DNA of 5,334 nt from an uncultured Helicobacteraceae bacterium (GCA_903903705.1 CAIUZU010000370.1:1-5334), one strand, 5' to 3'; counted from the stretch's first letter, positions 1-5,334 are shown. Translations and numbers: made by a program. Notes: a model not told the origin generated them from the letters alone.

Positions 1-1
1 A

Positions 2-88
2 GAAGCATCTGACACAGAAACAAAAGATAGCTACTCTATTATCTCAGAAAACCAACAACTCAAATTAAAGCTTGCCTCATGTTCTTAA
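2..88 (+). CDS. Possible C-terminal end of an unidentified gene (partial)
   Basis: This frame is open from the window edge to a TAA at 86-88, giving about 28 residues that are polar and charged (many S, E, K, Q) and end in ASCS. It is the only one of the three plus frames without a stop before base 66, so it may be the tail of a gene entering from the left. I recognise no family, and 28 open codons can arise by chance. It overlaps the first bases of the glycosyltransferase frame, which fits a junction between two unrelated pieces of DNA near base 70. Confidence 0.25.
   Translation, partial: EASDTETKDSYSIISENQQLKLKLASCS
66..76. other. Probable breakpoint at the 5' end of the glycosyltransferase
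   Basis: Homology-like glycosyltransferase sequence starts abruptly at the PHVL codons (75 onward), while an in-frame TAA sits at 66-68. Upstream the plausible coding frame changes. The hexamer AAGCTT (68-73) lies exactly at the switch. It may be chance, or may mark a joining artefact at a HindIII site. A natural deletion or insertion is equally possible. Confidence 0.4.
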
Positions 89-1328
89 AGAGACTCTTGA
101 AGCACTCTCAAAATTAAATTATACAAATTATGAGGTTTTGGTAATTATTAACAATACACCTGAAGATTTCTATAAAGCACCGATTAAAGCCTTGTGTGAG
201 GAACTTGGGGATAAGTTTATTTATCTTGACATTGAGTGTACAGGCTTTAAGGCAGGTGCACTTAATAAAGCTCTTGATTTTATAAACCCCGATGCTGATA
301 TCTTAGCGGTTATAGATGCGGATTATGTAATTAGCCCAAATTGGCTTGTTGAACTGGTTCCTATTTTTGATGATCCTAAAGTGGCACTGGTACAAGCTCC
401 ACAAGATCACAGAGATGGAAAAGAGTCGCTTCTTAAAACTGCTATGAATGCTGAATACGCAGGTTTCTTTGATATTGGAATGGTTGAGAGAAATGAAGAG
501 AATGCAATCGTAGCACATGGGACTATGCTTATGGTACGCCTTAGCGCATTCAATGAAGTAGGCAAATGGAATACCGATACGATAGTTGAAGATAGTGAAT
601 TAGGGCTTAGACTTTTTGAAGCAGGATATATCGGACACTATACAAATCGTAGATACGGTTACGGCTTACTTCCAGATACAATCGAAGCGTTTAAAAATCA
701 AAGACATCGTTGGGCATACGGAGCTATTCAGATTCTTAAAAAGCATTGGCCGCACTTTAAACCATCTTCAAAAACGCTTACTCGTGCGCAAAAGCACCAT
801 TTTATTACGGGGTGGTTTTTTTGGCTCTCAGATGCACTAGGAACGGTTACTTCGGTGCTAAATATTATCTGGGTGCCGGTAATCATATTTGTTGGAGTGA
901 CAATCCCGACAATTGCTCTTACTGTGCCGATTTTAACTGCATTTTTGGTAAATGTTATTCACTCTTTCGTGCTTTATAGAACAAGGGTTAAAGCAGATTT
1001 TTACCACTCGCTTTTGGGTGCTATTGCGGCTATGAGTTTGCAACTCACTATTTTTAAAGCTGTATATGACGGATTTGTAAAAGATCGTCTGCCATTTGTA
1101 AGAACTGAAAAAGGCGGAAATAGCAAGAAGTCTTTGGAGAATCCTATAAAAAATGAGATTATCTTAGCCACACTTCTTATAGGTTCGTTTATAGCGCTTA
1201 CCATGACAAATCATCAGAGAATTACAGAAGTTTATATATTTTCTCTAACGCTTTTAGTCCAGAGTATTCCTTACATTTCGGCTATTGTTCTTCGCTTGAT
1301 TGAAAAGAGCTCACAAAAGAATGTTTAG
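72..1328 (+). CDS. Processive family 2 glycosyltransferase, 5'-truncated, beta-glucan synthase (NdvB)-like
   Basis: This is the catalytic and membrane part of an inner-membrane glycosyltransferase that would extend a glycan from a nucleotide sugar. Visible in the 418 residues are a DxD metal and sugar-nucleotide site (IDADY, D82/D84), an acceptor-side ED motif (VEDSELG, E173/D174) and the QxxRW signature of processive enzymes (Q210-W214). About four or five hydrophobic segments follow (roughly 245-275, 278-302, 312-332, 362-378, 387-410). The KDRLPFVRT stretch after the third segment resembles, from memory, the C-terminal half of NdvB-like beta-glucan synthases, which often carry an N-terminal GH17-like domain. 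The usual first strand of the GT-A fold, with its CYNEP-type motif, should sit just before residue 2 but is absent. A stop lies in frame at 66-68, the only nearby start is TTG at 72, and no clear ribosome site precedes it. It is probably a non-functional fragment. The gene ends 13 bases from the convergent hoxW. Family is confident; product and activity are not. Confidence 0.85.
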   Translation: MPHVLKETLEALSKLNYTNYEVLVIINNTPEDFYKAPIKALCEELGDKFIYLDIECTGFKAGALNKALDFINPDADILAVIDADYVISPNWLVELVPIFDDPKVALVQAPQDHRDGKESLLKTAMNAEYAGFFDIGMVERNEENAIVAHGTMLMVRLSAFNEVGKWNTDTIVEDSELGLRLFEAGYIGHYTNRRYGYGLLPDTIEAFKNQRHRWAYGAIQILKKHWPHFKPSSKTLTRAQKHHFITGWFFWLSDALGTVTSVLNIIWVPVIIFVGVTIPTIALTVPILTAFLVNVIHSFVLYRTRVKADFYHSLLGAIAAMSLQLTIFKAVYDGFVKDRLPFVRTEKGGNSKKSLENPIKNEIILATLLIGSFIALTMTNHQRITEVYIFSLTLLVQSIPYISAIVLRLIEKSSQKNV

Positions 1329-1341
1329 TAGATCCTAGAAC

Positions 1342-1761
1342 TTATTGTGCGCTGCTTATGTGGTGTACGATTTGTTCTATCCTCATTTTATATATATTTT
1401 CATTCTTTATATTATCAAAACTCTTAGTCATCATCGAGTAGATAAAAAAGTTTGGGTGCTTCTCATATAAGCTCTCCAACATATAGACAATAGTCTTTGG
1501 TGATATGTGATGGCTGAGGTTAAAACGACTTTGCACACTTAAAGAACAGGCGAGAGCGTAATGATTTTTTTCATTGTTGCAAGCATCTATAAAAATTATC
1601 TCATCAGCTTCAAGCAGTTCTAAAACTATCTCCGGTGTTAGTTGAAAAGCTGAGATAAGTTTTGTATTTTTGAGATGAAATTTTTCTAGCTCTTTTATAA
1701 CATCGACTCCAAAAGCATCTTCGCCTCTTAGCTCATTTCCATACCCTACAACTACTCGCAT
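1342..1761 (-). CDS. hoxW: [NiFe]-hydrogenase maturation protease, HoxW-type
   Basis: This cytoplasmic endopeptidase removes the C-terminal tail of the hydrogenase large subunit once nickel is in place, letting the active site close. The 139-residue protein has the usual family length. It opens with the signature GYGNELRGEDAFG (residues 6-18), whose acidic pair E14/D15 covers the first metal-binding position of the HybD/HycI fold. D59 in the FIDAC segment is the second likely ligand, and H84/H85 in LSHHISP supply the histidine. Its ATG at 1761-1759 shares one base with the hoxH TGA (TGATG), so translation is probably coupled; a weak AGAAG lies just upstream inside hoxH. Its substrate is very likely HoxH, encoded directly before it. 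No terminator is visible after its TAA, and the convergent glycosyltransferase ends 13 bases away. The symbol hoxW rests on context as much as on sequence. Confidence 0.93.
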   Translation of the reverse strand: MRVVVGYGNELRGEDAFGVDVIKELEKFHLKNTKLISAFQLTPEIVLELLEADEIIFIDACNNEKNHYALACSLSVQSRFNLSHHISPKTIVYMLESLYEKHPNFFIYSMMTKSFDNIKNENIYKMRIEQIVHHISSAQ

Positions 1762-3185
1762 CAGCTTCTATCTATAACTTTTACTATCTTTTTGTTATGG
1801 TCAACGATCTCTATTTTTGAAGACACAATCCCTAATGCATGTGTAGAACAGCTCAAACATGGATCAAAACATCTTATAACAGCTTCTACTCTGTTAAGCG
1901 CGCCGTCTGTAATATTTTTGCTATCCACAAATGCCTGAGCGACCTGTTTTACGCCTGCATTCATCGCAAGGTTATTATTTCCGGTCGCAATTATTAGGTT
2001 CACTCCCGTTATAACTCCATCTTTTGTAACATGATACTCATGGAAGAGTGTTCCTCTGGGTGCTTCAGAACATCCCACGCCTTTTGTCTTGCTAACGCTA
2101 GAGGTTGCCTTTACATTTTCGCGCATTGTCTCCTCATCGTTTAACAGCTCTTCTATCTTCTCTATCGTATATATGATTTCGATAAGCCTTGCATAATGGT
2201 AGTAAAAAGAGTTTAGCACAGGCTTTCCTCCATTAAGAGCTTTAAATTTTTTCAGCTCTTCATCTGCTAGAGGAGTTCCACATGTAGAGGCGATATTTAG
2301 TCTTGCCAATGGTCCGACTCTGTACATCCCTTGAGGATAACCGAGCGGTTTGTAGTATGGAGATTTTAGGTAACTATCTTCTTCTACGGCTTCACCGATA
2401 AACTCTTTGTAATCCCTCGGCTCAATAGCATCTTTAATGATATTTCCATCGCTATCCATAAAACAGAGCGTTCCATCATAATGTTCAAGCGTTTTATCTT
2501 TGTTTGTAAGTGCCATAAATAGAGATGGAAATGCCGCAAAAGAGTCTATCTCTTTTTGAAACTTGTGTAGATTTGTTTTAAAAAATTCCAAAGCACCTTG
2601 AGCAATCTTTAGCATATCAGGAATCTGCGCTAAAATAATCTCTTTTTGAGATAACTCGATTTTATGAGCTGCTCCGCCGGGGACTACACCTGTCGGATGG
2701 ATTCTTTTTCCTCCCAACTCTTCTATGATCTTTTGTCCGAATGCTCTTAGATTTATACCGTCTCTTGCCATTTGCGGATGAGTTTGCATCATCTTAAAGA
2801 TATTTCTGTCCTCTTTTGGTGCGTCAAAACCGTAGATAAAATCAGGGCTTGAGAGATGAAAAAAGTTTAGCGTATGAGACTGGAGTATTTGAGCTAAGTT
2901 TATGATTTTTCTTATATTTACTCCTGCTTGCGGCGGAGTAACGGCTAAAATCTCATCAATTGCTTTTGTAGATGCTATAACATGGCTAACAGGGCAGATA
3001 CCGCAAGTTCTGGCAGTAAGAGCAGGCATCTCGGAGTACATTCTGCCTTCGCAAAACTTCTCAAACCCTCTGTATTGTGTTACATGTATCTTTGCATCGT
3101 CTACTTTTCCGTCTTCATTGAGGCTGATTGTGATTTTAGCATGACCCTCTATTCTAGTTACGGGATCTATTACAATTGTTTTCAT
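1761..3185 (-). CDS. hoxH: Bidirectional [NiFe]-hydrogenase large subunit HoxH
   Basis: This is the catalytic subunit of a cytoplasmic group 3d-type [NiFe] hydrogenase, which interconverts H2 with protons and electrons. All four cysteine ligands of the NiFe centre are present: C61 and C64 in the N-terminal motif RTCGICPVSH (residues 59-68), and C443 and C446 in the C-terminal motif DPCLSCSTH (441-449). The 474-residue length and conserved blocks such as RGFEKFCEG, FFHLSSPDF, YRVGPLARLN, SEAPRGTLFHEY and IIATGNNNLAMN match cyanobacterial and proteobacterial HoxH as I remember it. The 25 residues after H449 form the tail expected to be removed by the protease encoded next. The ATG overlaps the hoxY stop as ATGA, and AAGG inside the end of hoxY serves as ribosome site, so the two subunits are translationally coupled. 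No motif is damaged, so the gene looks functional. NAD(H) as partner is typical for the family but cannot be assumed here because the diaphorase genes are not adjacent. Confidence 0.97.
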   Translation of the reverse strand: MKTIVIDPVTRIEGHAKITISLNEDGKVDDAKIHVTQYRGFEKFCEGRMYSEMPALTARTCGICPVSHVIASTKAIDEILAVTPPQAGVNIRKIINLAQILQSHTLNFFHLSSPDFIYGFDAPKEDRNIFKMMQTHPQMARDGINLRAFGQKIIEELGGKRIHPTGVVPGGAAHKIELSQKEIILAQIPDMLKIAQGALEFFKTNLHKFQKEIDSFAAFPSLFMALTNKDKTLEHYDGTLCFMDSDGNIIKDAIEPRDYKEFIGEAVEEDSYLKSPYYKPLGYPQGMYRVGPLARLNIASTCGTPLADEELKKFKALNGGKPVLNSFYYHYARLIEIIYTIEKIEELLNDEETMRENVKATSSVSKTKGVGCSEAPRGTLFHEYHVTKDGVITGVNLIIATGNNNLAMNAGVKQVAQAFVDSKNITDGALNRVEAVIRCFDPCLSCSTHALGIVSSKIEIVDHNKKIVKVIDRS

Positions 3186-3733
3186 TTTCCAAACCTTGTA
3201 AATTCATGTATATTTATCTCTCTTCCCTCAATCAACGCTTTTAACATCTCGTAGATGGCATCTGCAGGAACAGGACAGCCGGGAAGAAAATAGTCTATTT
3301 TTACGACTTCATGCAGAGGCAAGACTTTATCCAGTAGTTTTGGAACGATCTTTGAGGGGTACTTTTTACTCTCGTTGATATCTGCCAAATCAAAATAACC
3401 CTTTTGCAAAACCGCATCACTGCCGAAAAGATTTTTCATAGCCGAGATATTTCCCGTAATCGCACAATCTCCAAGAGCAAGTATAAGCTTTGAGTTCTCT
3501 CTTATCTTCTTTATCATAGCTACATCGTGATCCGTACTGAGCGCACCCTCGACGATGGTTAGATCAACATCTTGCGGAAACTCTTTTGCATCGACATAAG
3601 GACTATAAACGACATCGACATACTGGGCAATCTCGACAAGTTTTTCATCCATATCGAGTATAGACATATGGCATCCAGAACATCCATCAAGCCAAATGGT
3701 AGCAAGCCTTATCTTTTTTGGAGAATTTTCCAT
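3182..3733 (-). CDS. hoxY: Bidirectional [NiFe]-hydrogenase small subunit HoxY
   Basis: This is the electron-transfer subunit that pairs with HoxH. Its 183 residues carry the four cysteines for a single proximal [4Fe-4S] cluster: C18 and C21 (WLDGCSGCH), C90 (LALGDCAITG) and C153 (FLPGCPVPAD). The short length, the missing second and third cluster sites, and the lack of a Tat signal peptide or membrane anchor all mark the cytoplasmic HoxY type rather than a periplasmic uptake hydrogenase. The start is ATG at 3733-3731, with AGAGGT (3746-3741) seven bases upstream on the minus strand. It is the first gene of hoxY-hoxH-hoxW. In known HoxEFUYH enzymes this subunit hands electrons to HoxU and HoxF, but what lies upstream here is a restriction-gene remnant 49 bases away. 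F420-non-reducing hydrogenase small subunits are distant relatives and a less likely call. Confidence 0.95.
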   Translation of the reverse strand: MENSPKKIRLATIWLDGCSGCHMSILDMDEKLVEIAQYVDVVYSPYVDAKEFPQDVDLTIVEGALSTDHDVAMIKKIRENSKLILALGDCAITGNISAMKNLFGSDAVLQKGYFDLADINESKKYPSKIVPKLLDKVLPLHEVVKIDYFLPGCPVPADAIYEMLKALIEGREINIHEFTRFGK

Positions 3734-3760
3734 CTGTTTTACCTCTGTTGTAAAGAGAAT

Positions 3761-3789
3761 AGTATAACAAATTTATGAGTAGTTAATAA
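3761..3789 (-). promoter_or_regulatory. Predicted sigma-70-type promoter for hoxYHW
   Basis: Reading the minus strand, the 49-base gap before hoxY contains an extended -10 element, TGTTATACT (3769-3761), whose hexamer TATACT matches five of six consensus bases. A poor -35 (TTATTA, 3789-3784) lies 17 bases upstream and overlaps the stop codon of the restriction remnant. Transcription would begin near 3755, leaving a leader of about 20 bases with the AGAGGT ribosome site. Weak -35 elements with extended -10 sites are usual in Campylobacterota. No operator is obvious. Confidence 0.5.
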
Positions 3790-4505
3790 TCAAACAAGCT
3801 TCCGCTTAAAGAACTCTCGTTCATTTTAGCACTTCTTGCGATATCCTCCATATCCGCACCGCTTTTTTGAAGGCTGTAAAACTGTGTTTCACCCAAAAGC
3901 AAATAACTCCAAGTTTTAGCGTCTCTTAGTTCTTCATCAAGTGAATTTATCCGCCTTACAAAATCAAGCGTGGCTCTTTGCTTTTGCTTGACATTGACAT
4001 CTTTTAAATCTTTGTCGGATTTTGTCTCGACCAAATGTACATGTAAGCCAGTCTCAACCATAAAATCAGGATAGTAACTAGCCATAAGCCCGTCGTCTCT
4101 GAAATAACTTATCGTTGCAAAATCATGTTTATATTCAAGTATTTTTATAAACTTTAAAACTTTGCTATCGGTGTTTAAATACTCCAAAAACGCTTTTTCA
4201 AATCCGCCTTTGTTTGACGGATAAGCAGTTTTTTCGTATATCGTTTTTTGCAAATCAAGTGCATAATTTGCTCTCATATTGAGACTTGCAACTTTTGAAA
4301 AGTAGATTTTATTGACAACGGGTTTTATGTAAGTCGTGGAGTTTTGCATATCATGTATTAGCCTTTGGATAGCGTTTGTGATATGCGGCGTAATGTTTGC
4401 ATTTTTAAGCATCAAAACACGCCAATTTTCATCAAGGAACGGGTTAAAACTTTGCGAAAAAAGCCTTTCTCGTATGTATCTGTCAACACTCCTAAAAATT
4501 GAGAT
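3783..4505 (-). pseudogene. res: C-terminal remnant of a type III restriction enzyme Res subunit / DEAD-box helicase-nuclease
   Basis: The frame reads as the C-terminal endonuclease region of a Res-type protein, a subunit that in the complete enzyme hydrolyses ATP and cuts DNA together with a Mod methyltransferase. An in-frame segment from 4505 (ISIFRSVDRYIRERLF, then FNPFLDENWRV) precedes the first possible starts (TTG 4415, ATG 4412). It resembles the family stretch before the nuclease domain, so the gene once extended further upstream. The PD-(D/E)xK nuclease core is intact: YYPDF (P116/D117 counting from 4415), then HLVETK (E130, K132). The segments YEKTAYPSNKGGFE, EYKHDFA and NVKQKQRATLD are typical. 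A TGA at 4508-4506 closes the frame, about 240 residues remain of a protein usually near 900, the helicase part is gone, and no Mod gene is present. A short protein could be made from 4415 or 4412, but restriction activity is very unlikely. Family assignment is from memory of related sequences. Confidence 0.82.
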
Positions 4506-4515
4506 TCATTCTCAG

Positions 4516-4543
4516 GGGCGTTGTTTTATTTGCCCTTTTTTTT
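4516..4543 (+). terminator. Weak terminator-like hairpin with T8 run, plus strand
   Basis: GGGCG (4516-4520) can pair with TGCCC (4531-4535) around a 10-base loop, followed by eight T (4536-4543). The preceding bases form a second small hairpin, TGAGA-TTCAT-TCTCA (4500-4514). The arrangement fits a factor-independent terminator on the plus strand, but no plus-strand gene lies upstream that needs one, and the stem has only four Watson-Crick pairs plus one wobble. It may be left over from the sequence that flanked the deleted part of the restriction gene. Confidence 0.3.
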
Positions 4544-4579
4544 AGATAGCCTGTCTAGATTCATTTAAACTTTTTATCA

Positions 4580-4855
4580 TTAATTTTCCTTTATTTTTTT
4601 ACTTCTTTCAGTATATTCTTCTTCCGTAATAATTCCGCTGTCTCTTAAATTTACTAATTTTAAAAGCTTGTCTTCTTTTAAGGCTTGTCTTTTTTCGTTT
4701 ATAAAAGGTTCCATATCATTATTAACTACATTTATAATTTTTTCTTTCCCTTTAAAAAAAATCATTCCCATTAATTTAAAAATATAGGAAAGTATAAATC
4801 CTATTATCATTACTGATACAGCTATCATAGCACCTTGTGCAGCATAAAAACTCAT
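4580..4855 (-). CDS. Small membrane protein with SHOCT-like C-terminal domain
   Basis: The protein has 91 residues and no identified function. One long hydrophobic helix spans about residues 8-34. A charged linker follows (35-61), then a tail at 62-90 with the pattern LLKLVNLRDSGIITEEEY and a following Lys-rich helix. This is the SHOCT (short C-terminal) domain pattern, often found at the ends of bacterial membrane proteins and linked to oligomerisation. The tail would lie in the cytoplasm if the positive-inside rule holds for the KGKEK stretch. The start ATG (4855-4853) has a strong AAAGGA (4866-4861) five bases upstream. The gene lies 14 bases after the 64-residue membrane gene, so the two form one transcription unit. 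SHOCT proteins are diverse; I do not assign a role. Confidence 0.8.
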   Translation of the reverse strand: MSFYAAQGAMIAVSVMIIGFILSYIFKLMGMIFFKGKEKIINVVNNDMEPFINEKRQALKEDKLLKLVNLRDSGIITEEEYTERSKKIKEN

Positions 4856-4869
4856 AAAAATCCTTTATT

Positions 4870-5064
4870 TTAATCTTTAAGTCCAGACATAAAGCTATTA
4901 AAAATATAAATTAAAAACTGAATGCCAATTGCTGAAATAATAACAATAGGCAAATTGTCCGCCATTATTAAACCCAAATTATTGATTTTTAAAAATCCTA
5001 AAATGCAACATAAAATTATATAGGAAATAACCAGTAACCATAGTGTTTTAGTAGTCTTAGACAT
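4870..5064 (-). CDS. Small protein with two predicted transmembrane helices, unknown function
   Basis: I do not recognise this 64-residue protein. Two hydrophobic segments, about residues 8-24 and 38-57, are joined by a short polar loop (KINNLGLIMADN). The N-terminus (MSKTTKT) and C-terminus are polar, so it should form a hairpin in the inner membrane. The start ATG (5064-5062) has AAGG (5077-5074) nine bases upstream. It is the first gene of a pair with the SHOCT-like protein and diverges from the XRE-family regulator, which may control it. Candidate roles such as a phage-exclusion protein, a membrane toxin or a transporter accessory are guesses without sequence support. Confidence 0.7.
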   Translation of the reverse strand: MSKTTKTLWLLVISYIILCCILGFLKINNLGLIMADNLPIVIISAIGIQFLIYIFNSFMSGLKD

Positions 5065-5094
5065 ATGTAGAAACCTTATAGATAATTTAAAAAA

Positions 5095-5179
5095 AGCCCT
5101 ATAGAACCAAGCTCTATGAACGATTGATTAAGAATCATACAAAAGATAACCTTGCATAACAATTAAGTGCTATAGGACT
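5095..5179 (-). promoter_or_regulatory. Inverted-repeat element with adjoining T-run, possible leader hairpin or regulator site
   Basis: On the minus strand AGTCCTATAG (5179-5170) can pair along its whole length with CTATAGGGCT (5104-5095). That makes a 10-bp stem with one G-U pair around a 65-base interior, and a T-run begins at the last stem base (5095-5089). On the plus strand the G-U pair becomes an A-C mismatch, so the structure suits minus-strand RNA. Inside, CAAG (5154-5151) faces CTTG (5111-5108), and TATGA (5139-5135) faces TCATA (5119-5115), allowing a long imperfect hairpin. It could be a terminator or attenuator ahead of the two membrane genes, a pair of regulator sites, or the ends of a small inserted element. 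The plus-side arm also overlaps the ribosome site of the XRE gene. Confidence 0.4.
5125..5162 (-). promoter_or_regulatory. Predicted promoter for the membrane-gene pair with an overlapping operator-like palindrome
   Basis: On the minus strand TTGTTA (-35, 5162-5157) and TATGAT (-10, 5139-5134) are separated by exactly 17 bases and match consensus at four and five of six positions. The perfect palindrome TGATT-AAG-AATCA (5125-5137) overlaps the end of the -10 and the start region, a typical place for a repressor site. The XRE-family regulator encoded divergently, 49 bases away, is the natural candidate to bind it. In AT-rich DNA such matches also occur by chance. Confidence 0.4.
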
Positions 5180-5185
5180 ATTTAT

Positions 5186-5334
5186 ATGAATGATACTGAA
5201 ATTGCAGAAAAACATAAGATAATAGGTCGTAATGTAGCAATGTACAGAAAAAGAAAAGGCTTAAGCCAATTGGAACTATCTCTAAGTTTAGGGCATAAAA
5301 GCGTCTCCATTGTAGCCAGTGCAGAGAGATTTTA
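5186..5334 (+). CDS. XRE-family helix-turn-helix transcriptional regulator (partial, N-terminus)
   Basis: The first 49 residues of a DNA-binding regulator are visible before the window ends. After a short charged N-terminus, residues 14-45 form a Cro/C1-type HTH: GRNVAMYRKRKGLSQLELSLSLG is the first helix and the LSQxEL helix that begins the HTH, and GHKSVSIVASAE is the recognition helix region. The GHKSVS wording is, from memory, common in small XRE regulators of Campylobacterota. The start ATG (5186-5188) has AGGA (5174-5177) eight bases upstream. That site overlaps one arm of the inverted repeat, so the regulator could be controlled at its own ribosome site. It diverges from the two small membrane genes, a common layout for a local or autoregulating repressor. 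No confident plus-strand promoter was seen, and the C-terminal part is unknown. Confidence 0.85.
   Translation, partial: MNDTEIAEKHKIIGRNVAMYRKRKGLSQLELSLSLGHKSVSIVASAERF

Noticed and set aside
4412..4564. A minus-strand frame starting ATG at 4564 (MNLDRLSKKKGK), interrupted by one TAA at 4528-4526, then open to 4412 (NNAPENESQFLG onward)
   Set aside because: It looks coding-like, but most of its second half overlaps the res frame, which has clear family motifs. There is an internal stop and no good ribosome site. A broken short gene cannot be excluded, yet chance is the simpler reading.
5088..5114. A local terminator in the membrane-gene leader (AGCTT/GGGCT then T-run)
   Set aside because: The short stem needs two G-U pairs in five. 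The long-range pairing of the inverted repeat explains the 3' arm better.
5076..5138. A 20-codon minus-strand leader frame (MILNQSFIELGSIGLF and on) ending in the ribosome site of the 64-residue gene
   Set aside because: Its ATG lies inside the predicted -10 hexamer, and the only possible ribosome site (AAGG) is 11 bases away. It could matter only if transcription starts further upstream.
5095..5179. A miniature transposable element (MITE) bounded by the 10-bp inverted repeat
   Set aside because: I see no target-site duplication at the two ends, and only one copy is in the window. Kept as an alternative reading, not a call.
5181..5186. A minus-strand -10 (TATAAA) that would transcribe the inverted-repeat element from inside the XRE start
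   Set aside because: The matching -35 is very poor, and the predicted start would fall within the 5' arm and break the stem.
1..5334. CRISPR arrays, tRNA or rRNA genes, transposase genes and phage integrase
   Set aside because: I found no regularly spaced repeats, cloverleaf-like segments, or recognisable transposase or integrase motifs on either strand.

Overview
The window looks like a low-GC bacterial genome of the Campylobacterota type (Sulfurimonas or Sulfuricurvum-like). That placement is an inference from base composition, gene style and the kind of proteins present; no rRNA or marker gene is here to confirm it. The most secure content is a compact minus-strand operon for a cytoplasmic bidirectional-type [NiFe] hydrogenase core: hoxY (small subunit), hoxH (large subunit) and a hoxW-type maturation protease. 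The genes overlap by 4 bases and 1 base, and a good extended -10 promoter lies just before hoxY.

Layout, left to right. Bases 1-71 hold only an open frame of unknown origin that stops at 88. From 72 to 1328 (+) runs the catalytic and membrane part of a processive family 2 glycosyltransferase. It resembles the C-terminal half of NdvB-like beta-glucan synthases and has lost its N-terminus at an abrupt junction near base 70. It converges, with a 13-base gap, on the hydrogenase operon (3733 to 1342, minus). Immediately upstream of hoxY is the C-terminal nuclease part of a type III restriction Res subunit (minus), whose frame can be followed back to 4505 and then breaks. Bases 4500-4543 hold two small hairpins and a T8 run on the plus strand. 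From 5064 to 4580 (minus) sits a two-gene unit of small membrane proteins, one with two predicted membrane helices and one with a single helix and a SHOCT-like tail. Divergent from it, the start of an XRE-family helix-turn-helix regulator (5186 onward, +) runs off the window.

How it fits together. HoxY carries only one iron-sulfur cluster site and normally passes electrons to a HoxU/HoxF(E) diaphorase. None is encoded beside it here: its place is taken by a restriction-gene remnant. The hydrogenase core must therefore use partners encoded elsewhere or is itself a displaced piece. Two 5'-truncated genes, restriction debris and a regulator/membrane-protein cassette within about 5 kb point to a rearranged accessory region. 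The least explained part is the 120-base divergent region 5065-5185. It holds a 10-bp inverted repeat that pairs better as minus-strand RNA, an internal palindrome over a promoter-like site, and an adjoining T-run.
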